This document shows positions 15,467 through 24,785 of a stretch of DNA of 53,833 nt, one piece after another. The position numbers were made by a program, and so were the translations under genes. The stretch is taken from the NCBI GenBank assembly GCA_947631185.1, contig CANRKJ010000012.1, forward strand, positions 1 through 53,833. The letters are read 5' to 3'. Source of the DNA: an uncultured Clostridia bacterium (GTDB lineage Bacteria > Bacillota > Clostridia > TANB77 > CAG-508). Position 1 is the stretch's first letter; each line of letters begins with the position of its first letter. The notes beneath the pieces were generated by a model that was not told the DNA's origin, ran no database searches, and saw nothing but the letters and a program-made list of their open reading frames with translations.

Positions 15467-16624
15467 CTATAACCCTTTCTTCGTTATGCTACTTTTTATA
15501 TCTACATTTATAAAAATTGTAGATAATATTGATAAAATGAATATAATGATAAATATTTTTTCTTTTACAAAAATACTAATAATTGAAAGTATTGTAAATA
15601 TTATAACTTCTGTAAAACATAAACTCATTTGTCCTACTGCTGATAGTAAATCATAATCTTCTTTTGACTCTTTAATAATATTTTGTATTGATGTTTGTAT
15701 TGATGTTTCATAAACTTTTTCTAAATTATCACTAACAGTTTTATTAATAGAAACAATGAATTTATCTTTTGCAAATAGATAAACTGCTGTTATAACTACT
15801 CTTATCATAGATACTAAATCATTTGATTTCTTTATATTCTTATCAGCATATTTTCCTATTAAAGTAATTGTAATAATTTGAAATACTAAAGATATTACAA
15901 TTACAGTTGAAAATGCTTTAAAATCTTGTAATAAAATATATAAATACATTGGTACAAATAATCTCTCTATTATATGATTAGTTCTTAATGCATATATAAT
16001 TTTATATTTACTCTTACTATGTATTAAATATTTAATACTAGCTTTAAATGTACTAGACTTCTTTTCAGGTTTATAATCAATTTTTAAAATTGTGATATAT
16101 TGTAGTATAAAGAAAATTGTAATTATACTAAATAAAACTATTGTATTGTTACTTATTACTCCCCAAGCAACAAAGCAACTAGCAAAAACGGTTCCTAAAA
16201 TTTTACTTATAAAATATAAACTATTAAATCTACCTCTATGTTCACTTTCTACATATTTACTAGACAATGAATCAGACGATGGATTAGAAAGTCCCATTAA
16301 TCCCATTGCTAATACAAAAATTATAATATTAGAGTATAAACTTTTACTATTTAGCATAAAATAAGAATTTGCAATGCTAAATAGATTTGAAATTAATATA
16401 CATTTTGCAACACCAATCTTATTTGATATTGTTACGAATAATGGTGTTATAATTCCTGTGATAAGAAATCTTATACCATATATTAATAAAATTAAGTATA
16501 TTGGCAAACCAGCTTTGTAAAGCATGACTGCTCCAAAAGTTTCGCTTAATGCATTTGCAAAGTTGTAAAAAAATATACTTAAATACATATATTTATATTC
16601 TTTTTTATAAAAATATTCTTTCAT
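15467..16624 (-). CDS. Major facilitator superfamily transporter
   Basis: The 385-residue protein is almost wholly hydrophobic, with about 11-12 predicted membrane segments and a charged cytoplasmic loop near 185-200 (KIDYKPEKKSS). GRFNSLYFISKILGT fits the helix 4-5 region of MFS drug or sugar efflux proteins. It ends just before a gene-free stretch and stands alone. The substrate cannot be read from the sequence. The ribosome site is weak (AGGAGT near the ATG). Confidence 0.75.
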   Translation of the reverse strand: MKEYFYKKEYKYMYLSIFFYNFANALSETFGAVMLYKAGLPIYLILLIYGIRFLITGIITPLFVTISNKIGVAKCILISNLFSIANSYFMLNSKSLYSNIIIFVLAMGLMGLSNPSSDSLSSKYVESEHRGRFNSLYFISKILGTVFASCFVAWGVISNNTIVLFSIITIFFILQYITILKIDYKPEKKSSTFKASIKYLIHSKSKYKIIYALRTNHIIERLFVPMYLYILLQDFKAFSTVIVISLVFQIITITLIGKYADKNIKKSNDLVSMIRVVITAVYLFAKDKFIVSINKTVSDNLEKVYETSIQTSIQNIIKESKEDYDLLSAVGQMSLCFTEVIIFTILSIISIFVKEKIFIIIFILSILSTIFINVDIKSSITKKGL

Positions 16625-16846
16625 TTATTACTCCTAAAATTATTTCATTTATTTTCATATAAATATCATACCAACTATATACTCTAATTCTATTCCAATA
16701 TTCATAATGTATTTGTATCCTTTATTATTATTTCTAAAATTTATAATTTTTTGAATTATAACAAAAAAATAAATAAAATTCAACATGGATTTGTTCCCAA
16801 ATTTTGTATAAGTGTAAAATTTTAATTTTTCAATTTATATATTTTT

Positions 16847-17110
16847 TTATACTAATTTATAAAAATTTCTTCTTGAATATAAAATTCTTCTAACTTCCAT
16901 AGTATTGTCTTTTACTGTATAAAAAACAGTATAATTATCCACATATATTCTAAAATATGTATTTTTTCTATTTCTAATAGATATATATTCTTCATATGAA
17001 TCAGGACTAAATGCTCTTTGTTTTATTTCTTTTTTAAGTTTATTAACTAAGTTATTTATTTGTTCTTTCAAAGGTAATTTTATTAATATTATTAACATAT
17101 ATTCTATATA
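16847..17110 (-). pseudogene. Decayed RelE/ParE-family toxin
   Basis: The open part (17098-16847) ends NYTVFYTVKDNTMEVRRILYSRRNFYKLV, the classic C-terminus of ParE/RelE toxins (DNYxVFYxV...V.RVxxxRR(N/D)). Upstream in the same frame KYIEYMLIIL aligns with the family's first helix but is preceded by a TAA, so the first strand and start are gone. No antitoxin gene lies beside it. The residues resemble those of the intact toxin at 34285-34593, though the two are clearly diverged. Confidence 0.6.
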
Positions 17111-17238
17111 TTTTTAAATTTTGGATATAATTACTAATTCATTACTATTCATTCCACATTTTCTCTTCTATATGTTATATATATTAATTATATAAAAATA
17201 CTTTTACTAATTTTTATATTTTTTACTCTATAACAAAA

Positions 17239-17265
17239 TAGAGCCCTCTAAATTAGAGAGCTCTA
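17239..17265. terminator. Stem-loop terminator
   Basis: TAGAGC-C-CTCT pairs with AGAG-A-GCTCTA around AAATT; it lies 34 bases after the stop of the minus-strand gene at 17299. Confidence 0.6.
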
Positions 17266-17298
17266 CCGTTCAGGTGCAATATCAGTTAGTAGTGCTAC

Positions 17299-18195
17299 TC
17301 AAAACACAAACCAACCAACGCCACAGAGATTGCGATCATCATAATAGTGGCAGAGACCAAGAAAGGCAGGCGGATCGTTGTTACCATAACCACCAGCAAG
17401 CCAGAAACCACCGGATTTTTCATCTCTTGCAAGAACTTTATAAGAATTTGCAAGATTACACTTTCCTGCTACTCGTCTTGAACCTGTTTGTTCAAGATCA
17501 TATTTTGTATATAGTGCATCCATATAATGTACCAACTCTTTTGAGTCGGTACAAACAGCCACCCAAGCGTCCTTCTCAGACCAGCCTTCATTAATAAGAC
17601 AAGTAATGAGCCATCCTAAAAACAAAACACGCTCATCCTTTGTACCCAGTCGAAGACCGTTTTCCTTCGCTATCTCTTCCAACTCAGTATAGCAATAGCC
17701 TAAACCAGGAACAAATTTGATCTTGCCATTATCCTTTGAAGGATAATTGACAAAAATTTCAAATTCTTTTACTGATTTACTAATAGCCATTTTAAGATTA
17801 TCAATAAATCTCACTTCTGCATTGTTTGCAGGTTCATGCCTGATTAGTTCTGCATAGATAGGACTGTCCGAACTAGGGATCTTAATAGTCTCAAACTCTA
17901 TATCTTTTGTTTCGCAATTTAGATGTTCTATGCAATCCTGCGCCTCATCTTTTCCAAGATAAGAGTTCAGAATTGCCAGAACATTTTCCTTGACCGAAGA
18001 TTCCATCGAAAGCACAAGTTTTCCTGTCTCATCCTTATGGACGAAAAAAACTTCTCCATTGTGTGTGTGCTGAGTTTCTCCATGTATTGCTTCAGAAATC
18101 TCTACAGCAACACTGGATGCTTTCCGCCTTCCAAGGTATTTTTCCAGAACCTTCTGAATTTTCTGAACATCGTTCATAACCGTTGTCTTTTTCAT
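17299..18195 (-). CDS. Hypothetical protein with an FGE/lectin-like C-terminal tail
   Basis: A 298-residue soluble protein with AAGGAGGAA before its ATG. The first 200 residues are mixed helix and strand with no family that I recognise. The last 40 residues (SGGFWLAGGYGNNDPPA ... DDRNLCGVGWFVF) follow the pattern GG-x-W/Y-x-N ... A ... DxRNxxxGF of formylglycine-generating-enzyme and C-type-lectin-like domains, the fold used as the variable end of diversity-generating retroelement targets. No reverse transcriptase or template repeat is in the window. Base composition is clearly higher in GC than the neighbours and similar to the split gene at 14928, which suggests transfer. Confidence 0.5.
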   Translation of the reverse strand: MKKTTVMNDVQKIQKVLEKYLGRRKASSVAVEISEAIHGETQHTHNGEVFFVHKDETGKLVLSMESSVKENVLAILNSYLGKDEAQDCIEHLNCETKDIEFETIKIPSSDSPIYAELIRHEPANNAEVRFIDNLKMAISKSVKEFEIFVNYPSKDNGKIKFVPGLGYCYTELEEIAKENGLRLGTKDERVLFLGWLITCLINEGWSEKDAWVAVCTDSKELVHYMDALYTKYDLEQTGSRRVAGKCNLANSYKVLARDEKSGGFWLAGGYGNNDPPAFLGLCHYYDDRNLCGVGWFVF

Positions 18196-18267
18196 AACGA
18201 TTCCTCCTTAAAATTTAATTATAAATTTTTGGTTGAACGAACAGTGCATTCTTTTGAATACATCTTG

Positions 18268-18296
18268 ATTATATCTCATTATATAAATTTTTGCAA
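18268..18296 (-). promoter_or_regulatory. Promoter of the gene at 17299-18195
   Basis: On the minus strand TTGCAA (18296-18291), a 17-base spacer and TATAAT (18273-18268). Confidence 0.6.
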
Positions 18297-18305
18297 ATCA
18301 CTCTA

Positions 18306-18794
18306 TTATTTCCCCTTAAATATATTTTTTATATAATTTAAAAATCTTTTTAGAATACTTTTTTTATTATATTTCACAGGTAAAATATTATTATTTTCGA
18401 CACCAGCCATATCTATATTTTCATCTAAGATAGATTGATTTATAGTTTGATTGGATTGATTAAATATATTATTGTTATATTTAGATCTCTTTTCTTCTTC
18501 AATCTTATTTAAACAAAATCTATCATATTTCTGCCACATTTCTTTTTCTTCTTCTGGTGCCAAATATCTTTCATATATTTCTACTAATAAAGCTTCTGTT
18601 TCTACCATTAAATCCTGTTCAAATATTCCTTTAGATTCATCAAATGTAAATTTATAATTTTTATCCATATTATTTGATATATTATTTATAAAATTCTTTG
18701 GTATTTTTTCTTTTTGTTCTTTGGATAAAACTTTTAATATTTCATTTATTTCCACATAAGCTTTTTTATATTGAATATTTTTTTCATTAGTCAT
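18306..18794 (-). CDS. Hypothetical charged protein (162 aa)
   Basis: The ATG at 18794 is chosen (AAAGAGTG upstream); a GTG at 18803 overlaps that site. It is a soluble helical protein with IPKNFINNISNNMD, LVEIYERYLAPEEEKEMWQKYDR and a basic C-terminus KSILKRFLNYIKNIFKG that may touch the membrane. It is the last gene of a minus-strand group with 18819 and 20595. I do not recognise a family with certainty. Confidence 0.6.
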   Translation of the reverse strand: MTNEKNIQYKKAYVEINEILKVLSKEQKEKIPKNFINNISNNMDKNYKFTFDESKGIFEQDLMVETEALLVEIYERYLAPEEEKEMWQKYDRFCLNKIEEEKRSKYNNNIFNQSNQTINQSILDENIDMAGVENNNILPVKYNKKSILKRFLNYIKNIFKGK

Positions 18795-18818
18795 AAATTT
18801 CACTCTTTCTAACTTTTT

Positions 18819-20537
18819 TTATTCAAAAATTTGCGTATTTCCTTGTTTTAAGTGGATATCCCTATCATTTATTTTTCTCCCTTGAATTGCATTTTCTTTC
18901 TCCATGACTACTTCATCTTTTCTAGCTACTCGTACAACATCTGCTTTAGTTATTTTTTGTTCTTCAATAGTTTTATCTGTATATCCTAATTTTTCTGCAA
19001 TTCCATTAAAAAATTCTGTTTCTTCTCCTAATATATCAACAAATTCCGCTACTACATTATCAACATATGCTTTATTACTAGGGGTTACACCAACTAATAA
19101 TGATTTTAAATCATTTTGTTCGTCATCAGTTAATTCTCTTTTTTGCCATAAATTAGACTCCTTCACAGTCTCTATTTGTGCTTCAGATAAATTCAATTTT
19201 CTTGCTATAACAGGCATTTTTTTAAAAAATTGTGACTTTCTAGTCTGTCCGTTTTTTACTCTATCTGCATAATCTGATATATAATGTAAACCATCAACTT
19301 TACTACCATCATCTAATACAACTGTTCTTGTTTCTAAATCCCTTTTTAATTTACTTGACTGCATTAGAAAATCTGCATAAGTTTGTCCTCGTCCATTTTC
19401 TCCTAAATTTACATCTCTTGATTCTATAACTCTATCTGCCATTTCTACATATTCTGTGTATTTTCCTTCATCAATATCAATTACTTGTGGGTCAATTGCT
19501 TTTATCATTGCTCTAGCTGTTCTTTCGACAAATCCTTCTGTTATTTGATTATGCATTTTAGGTTCTCCATTAGATAATACTTCTCTGGTTGTAAGTCCTG
19601 ATGAAAAACAATACTCTGTGTCTAGGTTATTTGACGTTAATGTAAAAACGAACTTATCTCTTGATTTTATATTTCCATTCGAATCTTTAAAAAAAGCATC
19701 TACTTCTCCATTTGAATTTTTTATTATTTTTCCTTTCGAGTCTACTTGAGTACTTTTAACAATATATTCTGGTTCTTGAATCTTACCTATAGTAACATAT
19801 TTATCTATTTTCTCATAGTTTCTATATTTTTTTCCATCGGCACTTTGATATTCATAGGCAATAGTATCATCTGTCTCTATAATTCTTTCTTTCTCTGCAG
19901 TATGATTCCATTCGTGAAAGGCTGTCTGTCTTAAATTAGTTAATAGTGATTGCCCTTTACTTAAATCACTAAAATCAATCCCTTCAATTTCCAAGTCTAC
20001 TTGATTACCTTTTTCATCTTTTGCGAATTCTTTTATAGTCTCTTTTTCAAAAATAAATACTGCTTCCGTAAATTTTCCATCTTTAAAATAATCCAAATGT
20101 TGTGCTCCTGCAGGCATTACCATTCTATAAAGTTTAGATGTAACTGGCATTGCTGTTTTATCATTAAAAGATTTCCCATACAAACATTCATCGTCCTTAC
20201 CTGGAACAGGATTTCCAATTCTAAATTTCTTTACTCCATCGAATAATTTTTCTAACATATCTTTAAAAGATACTTTACCTTCAGTAATCTTTTCACTGGC
20301 TAAACAATATTCGTATGCTAATAATTGTGAAATGTTTATGCTTTGTCTTGAATTTTCACTTACCAAATCTATTGTAGTGTCCCATTCACCTTTTGTCTGT
20401 TCTATTTTCTCCTTTACCAAATTATATCTTTCTGAATCTTCTTTCTGATAATTTTCTAGTAATTTTTCGACATTTTCTTTAAATTCTTCATATTTATTTT
20501 GTGTTATATTATCTAATTTATTTAAATATATTTCCAT
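18819..20537 (-). CDS. Large hypothetical protein with a zinc-peptidase HExxH motif
   Basis: The product is 572 residues from the ATG at 20537, which has GGAGG five bases upstream. It has no signal peptide or membrane segment. FHEWNH at about 208-212 is an HExxH motif, and about 120 residues later TEGFVERTAR offers a Glu that could be the third zinc ligand, as in gluzincins. The rest is charged, with repeated DSKG/NGE turns in the middle and helices at the C-terminus. It would be a cytoplasmic or non-classically exported metallopeptidase. It lies in an operon with two other unknown genes. The motif alone is modest evidence. Confidence 0.5.
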   Translation of the reverse strand: MEIYLNKLDNITQNKYEEFKENVEKLLENYQKEDSERYNLVKEKIEQTKGEWDTTIDLVSENSRQSINISQLLAYEYCLASEKITEGKVSFKDMLEKLFDGVKKFRIGNPVPGKDDECLYGKSFNDKTAMPVTSKLYRMVMPAGAQHLDYFKDGKFTEAVFIFEKETIKEFAKDEKGNQVDLEIEGIDFSDLSKGQSLLTNLRQTAFHEWNHTAEKERIIETDDTIAYEYQSADGKKYRNYEKIDKYVTIGKIQEPEYIVKSTQVDSKGKIIKNSNGEVDAFFKDSNGNIKSRDKFVFTLTSNNLDTEYCFSSGLTTREVLSNGEPKMHNQITEGFVERTARAMIKAIDPQVIDIDEGKYTEYVEMADRVIESRDVNLGENGRGQTYADFLMQSSKLKRDLETRTVVLDDGSKVDGLHYISDYADRVKNGQTRKSQFFKKMPVIARKLNLSEAQIETVKESNLWQKRELTDDEQNDLKSLLVGVTPSNKAYVDNVVAEFVDILGEETEFFNGIAEKLGYTDKTIEEQKITKADVVRVARKDEVVMEKENAIQGRKINDRDIHLKQGNTQIFE

Positions 20538-20594
20538 TATTTCCTCCAATTTTTATATAATTTAAACTTTATTACGACCATTCATTTTCTTTGC

Positions 20595-21323
20595 CTACTT
20601 GTTGCTATTTATATTTAGTGATGAATCTATTTTTTCTGCTCTTTCAAAACCATCATCTGAATAGTATTCATATTTTCCATTAACATATTTTAGTACCATT
20701 CCTTCTGTTGCCATACTTAATAAATCTTTTGGAATATCAACTTCTTCAAATTCTTTATTTGGTGCGTCTGTTAAATCCCATAAAAATCTGTTGTTTCCTA
20801 ATTCCTCAGTTACCATGTATAAATGTCCATCTTTTCTATTTTTATTTAAATTAACATTCTGTTTATCTAATATTTCTTTTGCCATATTCCTTATTTCTTC
20901 TTGCAACTCCTTAGTAGAAACGTCATCAACTACATAATTATCATTTCTAATTTTTAAAACATCATTTATTTTTACATTACTTGGCATATCCTTTTTGGTT
21001 ATTTCCACTTCTTCTATATTACCATTTTCTGCTTTTAATATGGTATAAACATTGTTTTTTTTATCTTTTACAAAATATATTGCATCATTATCTGAATTTT
21101 TTTGTTCATATTTTGATATAACATCATTTAATTTCCATCTTATAGAATTTTTATTTCCTGTTGTAAGATTATTTTTAGACAATATATCTTCTATTATTGG
21201 AATCTCTTCACTTTTAGAATTAAAATTATTATCTAAATAATTTGACAACTCTTTTATAAAATTTTGCACAAATTTATCCTCTTTTAGATTATTAAATAAA
21301 TCATTTACAAAATCTAAATTCAA
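20595..21323 (-). CDS. Hypothetical protein with two DUF3006-like segments
   Basis: A 242-residue protein from a TTG start with AAGGAGTG upstream. After a helical N-terminus, residues 75-150 (VYTILKAENG, VEITKKDMPSNVKINDVLKI, NYVVDDVST) match DUF3006 (short beta proteins with PxxVxEGDVL). Residues 160-230 (MVTEELGNNRFLWDL, VDIPKDLLSMATEGMVLKYVNGKY) look like a second copy. DUF3006 proteins often occur near secreted hydrolases, and here the EndA-like nuclease gene is the next gene upstream, 186 bases away. Function is not known. Confidence 0.55.
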   Translation of the reverse strand: MNLDFVNDLFNNLKEDKFVQNFIKELSNYLDNNFNSKSEEIPIIEDILSKNNLTTGNKNSIRWKLNDVISKYEQKNSDNDAIYFVKDKKNNVYTILKAENGNIEEVEITKKDMPSNVKINDVLKIRNDNYVVDDVSTKELQEEIRNMAKEILDKQNVNLNKNRKDGHLYMVTEELGNNRFLWDLTDAPNKEFEEVDIPKDLLSMATEGMVLKYVNGKYEYYSDDGFERAEKIDSSLNINSNK

Positions 21324-21509
21324 TATATAATCACTCCTTTATTTTTTTTTTTTTGATATATTGGAAATATACTATTGAATTAATAGTATAAAGAATTAAA
21401 CTTAGAAATGATTATATATTATTTTCCATGAATTTACAATACTTTAATTGCAAATACTATTTTTTTATACTTGCAAACAATTTTATTGATATAAATGACA
21501 TAACATTTA

Positions 21510-22268
21510 TTATTGTTTTTCATGGCTCTCCCCAGTAGCATAATCAATAACTATTCCAGGTTGAACATTATAGCAATAAACATTAAATTGAACTCCTTTA
21601 CCCGAATCTTCAACTGACCATGCTTCCATTTCTACTCCACTTGCTAAAAGATTGCTTCCTTCAAAAATAGGTGTTACTCGATATAGGACATGATTATTTT
21701 GGTTATTATCTAAGTACTCAGCTACTTTATTTTCAAATGGTAACATTCCTTCTGTATTCAAATATCTTGTACCTGTTATCAAATTGTTTTTATTTGCATT
21801 TTCTCCTGCAAGTTGCCAACCAATTAAATGACAACGATTATATAAATATTTATCTTTGATTAAATTATCATACCTTTTTTGTACCCATCCAGAAAGATCT
21901 TTTATATTACCTATTTCACCACGTTCTTCCCCTTCTTTAGGCATGATTTCTTTGCAAATATTTGCATATGCTACCCCTGCTTTACCACTTCCTAAATCAC
22001 TATATTTTTCAAAAGGTTCAGTTGTATAATCTTCCTCATTAAAATATGGGATATTATTGTTAATTTCAACATAAGGTATTGATACGTATTCTGGAATTGT
22101 AGATAAATCAATTACTATATTTTGATTATTTAAATTGTAATCATTTACTATATTTTCAGTTTCAGAATTTTGATTTATATATTCAAAAATAAAAATACAA
22201 ATTAATATGACTAATACCCAAATACATTGCCAAAAATTAAGTTTTTGAATTTTCTTTTTTCTTCCCAT
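21510..22268 (-). CDS. Membrane-anchored DNA/RNA non-specific endonuclease (EndA-like)
   Basis: 252 residues. An N-terminal membrane segment (about 12-30) anchors or exports the enzyme. The catalytic domain shows YLYNRCHLIGWQLAGENANKNNLITGTRYLN at about 141-171, the variant of the DRGH beta-beta-alpha-metal nuclease motif seen in streptococcal EndA-type nucleases. His147 is the likely general base and an Asn in ENANKNN binds the metal. VLYRVTPIFEG and EMEAWS complete the family signature. It degrades extracellular DNA for nutrition, uptake or defence. AGGTAG precedes the ATG. Confidence 0.85.
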   Translation of the reverse strand: MGRKKKIQKLNFWQCIWVLVILICIFIFEYINQNSETENIVNDYNLNNQNIVIDLSTIPEYVSIPYVEINNNIPYFNEEDYTTEPFEKYSDLGSGKAGVAYANICKEIMPKEGEERGEIGNIKDLSGWVQKRYDNLIKDKYLYNRCHLIGWQLAGENANKNNLITGTRYLNTEGMLPFENKVAEYLDNNQNNHVLYRVTPIFEGSNLLASGVEMEAWSVEDSGKGVQFNVYCYNVQPGIVIDYATGESHEKQ

Positions 22269-22348
22269 ATAACTACCTCATTTTATTTTTTTGCATTTTA
22301 TCATTAAAAAAGCAATTTCTCAATATTTGTTTACAGTATTATAAAAAA

Positions 22349-22389
22349 ATTAAAAACTGAGTTCAGTTCAAGATTACCCAGTTTTTAAT
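22349..22389 (-). terminator. Terminator of the alpha-amylase gene
   Basis: A perfect 11-bp stem ATTAAAAACTG with CAGTTTTTAAT, overlapping the amylase stop codon; the T-rich arm is on the minus strand. Confidence 0.75.
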
Positions 22390-23845
22390 TTACATATTTT
22401 CCATCTTTTATCCACACAGAAACACTTCCATCTAAGCAAGAAAAATCTCCAAATCCTTCATCATCTATATAAACCTTTTCTTCTACATAGCCTAAACAAT
22501 CGTAAAAAATAGTATTTGCAAATTTTTTTCCTATATACATTCTAACAATCCCACCAAATTTATCTGTCATAACAACAGCTAATCCTGAATCAGGATGTTC
22601 ATAATCTCCTCTTCTTACAAATCCAATTTTATTTTGATCATAAAAATAATCTTCTTGTTCGCCATAAGCAAAATATTTTCTTGTTTTTAGTAATTTATCT
22701 AATATTATATTTTTTGGAGTAACTTCTTTTTCAGGAATTCCATAATAATCTCCATAAAAAACACATGGAATACCTTCACTTCTAAGTAAAATTAAAGAAT
22801 ATGCTAATGGTTTAAACCAATCTAAAATCCAAGATTCCAAAGCTTGACCTGGCTCAGTGTCATGATTATCAACAAATGTAACTGCCTTTTCTGGGAGTTC
22901 ATTAACTAAACTTCCTTCTAAAATTCTAGACATATCAAATTCTCCATTACTTCTAGAAGCATTATAAAAATTATAATGTAATGGAACATCAAATAAACAC
23001 ATTTTTTCTTCTGTTTTTTCAATAAAACTTTTAATTTTATCTATATTTAAAGACCAATATTCCCCAACTGCAAATAAGTTTTTATCAGCTTTATTTCTAA
23101 TCTCTCCAAGCCATTCAGGGAAAAAATCTGCTCTAATATGTTTTACAGCATCTAATCTAAATCCATCAACATTAGTAAAATTATAGTACCATAATCCCCA
23201 GGCTTTTAATTCTTTTATAACATCAATATTATTTAAATCTATATCTGCTCCCATCAAATAATCATAATTACCATTTTCATCATCAACGTCTTTGTCCCAT
23301 TTTTTTCCATAAAATTTATATATAGAAACACATCCTGATGTTTCATCCCAATCTACTCCATGAAAATGTGTCCAATCCCACTTAAAATCCGAATATGTAT
23401 TACCTCTACCAGGAAATGTAAATTTTGTCCAAGCTTTAATCATTTTAGCTTCTGAAATACTAACATTTCTATTTGTTGCATCGTCCTGAACAGCTATTAC
23501 TTCTTCTGTTTCATCTCCTCCAAGTTTATGATTTAAAACTATATCTGCTAATACTTTTATATTATTATTTTTTAATTCTTTTATTGCTTCTAGATATTCA
23601 TCCTTTGTTCCATACTTTGTAGGTATAGTTCCCTTTTGATCAAATTCTCCTAAATCATATAAATCGTAAACACCATAACCAACATCATTTATTCCTCCAG
23701 CACCTTTATAAGCAGGAGGCAACCACATATAATTTATTCCCAAATTTGAAAATTTACTTGCTTCTTTTGTAACCTTTCTCCAAAGCGTAGAATCACTAGG
23801 TAAATACCATTCAAAAAATTGCATCATAGTATCATTGCTAGCCAA
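22385..23845 (-). CDS. Alpha-amylase, glycoside hydrolase family 13 (cytoplasmic type)
   Basis: 486 residues from a TTG at 23845, picked because AGGAG lies 8 bases upstream; a GTG at 23854 overlaps it. No signal peptide, so it acts inside the cell on maltodextrins or stored glucan. The four GH13 regions are visible: DIVLNH, GFRLDAVKH (nucleophile Asp at about 232), AVGEYW (acid Glu about 262) and FVDNHD (last Asp about 329). QFFEWYLP at the start and the short C-domain fit subfamily 5 bacterial amylases. It stands alone between terminators. Confidence 0.92.
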   Translation of the reverse strand: MASNDTMMQFFEWYLPSDSTLWRKVTKEASKFSNLGINYMWLPPAYKGAGGINDVGYGVYDLYDLGEFDQKGTIPTKYGTKDEYLEAIKELKNNNIKVLADIVLNHKLGGDETEEVIAVQDDATNRNVSISEAKMIKAWTKFTFPGRGNTYSDFKWDWTHFHGVDWDETSGCVSIYKFYGKKWDKDVDDENGNYDYLMGADIDLNNIDVIKELKAWGLWYYNFTNVDGFRLDAVKHIRADFFPEWLGEIRNKADKNLFAVGEYWSLNIDKIKSFIEKTEEKMCLFDVPLHYNFYNASRSNGEFDMSRILEGSLVNELPEKAVTFVDNHDTEPGQALESWILDWFKPLAYSLILLRSEGIPCVFYGDYYGIPEKEVTPKNIILDKLLKTRKYFAYGEQEDYFYDQNKIGFVRRGDYEHPDSGLAVVMTDKFGGIVRMYIGKKFANTIFYDCLGYVEEKVYIDDEGFGDFSCLDGSVSVWIKDGKYVN

Positions 23846-23881
23846 ATCTATCACTCCTATTTTTAATATATAAAAATTATA

Positions 23882-23918
23882 TACTTAATAAAAAGTTTTT
23901 TCAACTTTTTATCAAGTA
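23882..23918 (-). terminator. Terminator downstream of the SDR gene
   Basis: A 16-bp stem (TACTTGATAAAAAGTT with its complement on the minus strand) with one G-U pair that works only in the minus-strand RNA. Confidence 0.65.
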
Positions 23919-23942
23919 TTATACTAAATTATTTTATAAACA

Positions 23943-24686
23943 CTATTCTTTACTTTTTTGTATTCTATATACTACCTCAGAAATCACTTTCCAAGGCATT
24001 ATTTTAGAAAATATTCTTGTTAATTTATTTGTTAAACCTGGTACTATAATCTCTTTATTATCAAACATTTTATCTATTGCATATTTCGCAACATATTCAC
24101 TGGATAAAGGTTTTATACCAAACTTCACCCCTGCTACATTATTAAAATTAGTTTTTACTGGTCCAGGACATAATATACTAATACTCACTTCTGATTTTTT
24201 CTTTTTCAATTCTTTATTTATTGCTCTAGATAAAGAAACAACATAATTTTTTGAAGCATAATAAGTTGCCATTAATGGTCCAGGCATGAATCCAGCAAGA
24301 GATGCTACATTTAAAATCTTGCCTGAATTTCTTTTTTTCATTTCTTTAATATATAATTTTGTTAATACATGAAGTCCAACTATATTAGTATTTATTAAAT
24401 TTAATTCTCTCTCTAAATCAATTTCAGTAAAATTTCCAAAAATTCCAAAACCTGCATTATTAATTAAAATATCTATATCCTTATATTTATTAAACAAAGA
24501 AATACAATTATTTTTATCACTTATATCACAAACCTCAACAATAATATTTGTTTTTAGTTCAGACTTTAAATTTTCCAATGGTTCCTTTTTTCTAGCTACA
24601 ATGACCAAATCATATCCTAGTTTAGAAATATATCTTGCCATATCTCTTCCTATTCCAGAAGATGCACCTGTTATTAAAGCTTTCAT
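23943..24686 (-). CDS. Short-chain dehydrogenase/reductase
   Basis: 247 residues from the ATG at 24686 (GGAGG upstream). It shows the NAD(P)-binding TGASSGIG at 6-13, NNAG at 76-79, catalytic Ser129 (NVASL) and YYASK with Tyr142 and Lys146. PGPVKTNF is the family's later signature. It reduces or oxidises a carbonyl or alcohol; the substrate is not evident. An Arg at 32 after the second strand favours NADPH. The C-terminal tail is basic and hydrophobic, so it may lie on the membrane, near the patatin product made from the next gene. Confidence 0.9.
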   Translation of the reverse strand: MKALITGASSGIGRDMARYISKLGYDLVIVARKKEPLENLKSELKTNIIVEVCDISDKNNCISLFNKYKDIDILINNAGFGIFGNFTEIDLERELNLINTNIVGLHVLTKLYIKEMKKRNSGKILNVASLAGFMPGPLMATYYASKNYVVSLSRAINKELKKKKSEVSISILCPGPVKTNFNNVAGVKFGIKPLSSEYVAKYAIDKMFDNKEIIVPGLTNKLTRIFSKIMPWKVISEVVYRIQKSKE

Positions 24687-24785
24687 AATTACCTCCATTA
24701 TAAAATAATTTTAATCATATGTAAAAAAAATTGCTATATAGGAAATTCAGAGAACTTTCTTATAATATCTAAAAGACTAGCCAAG

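Noticed and set aside
17923-18336. Plus-strand frame of 137 codons
   Set aside because: Antisense of the gene at 17299-18195; no ribosome site and no homology pattern.
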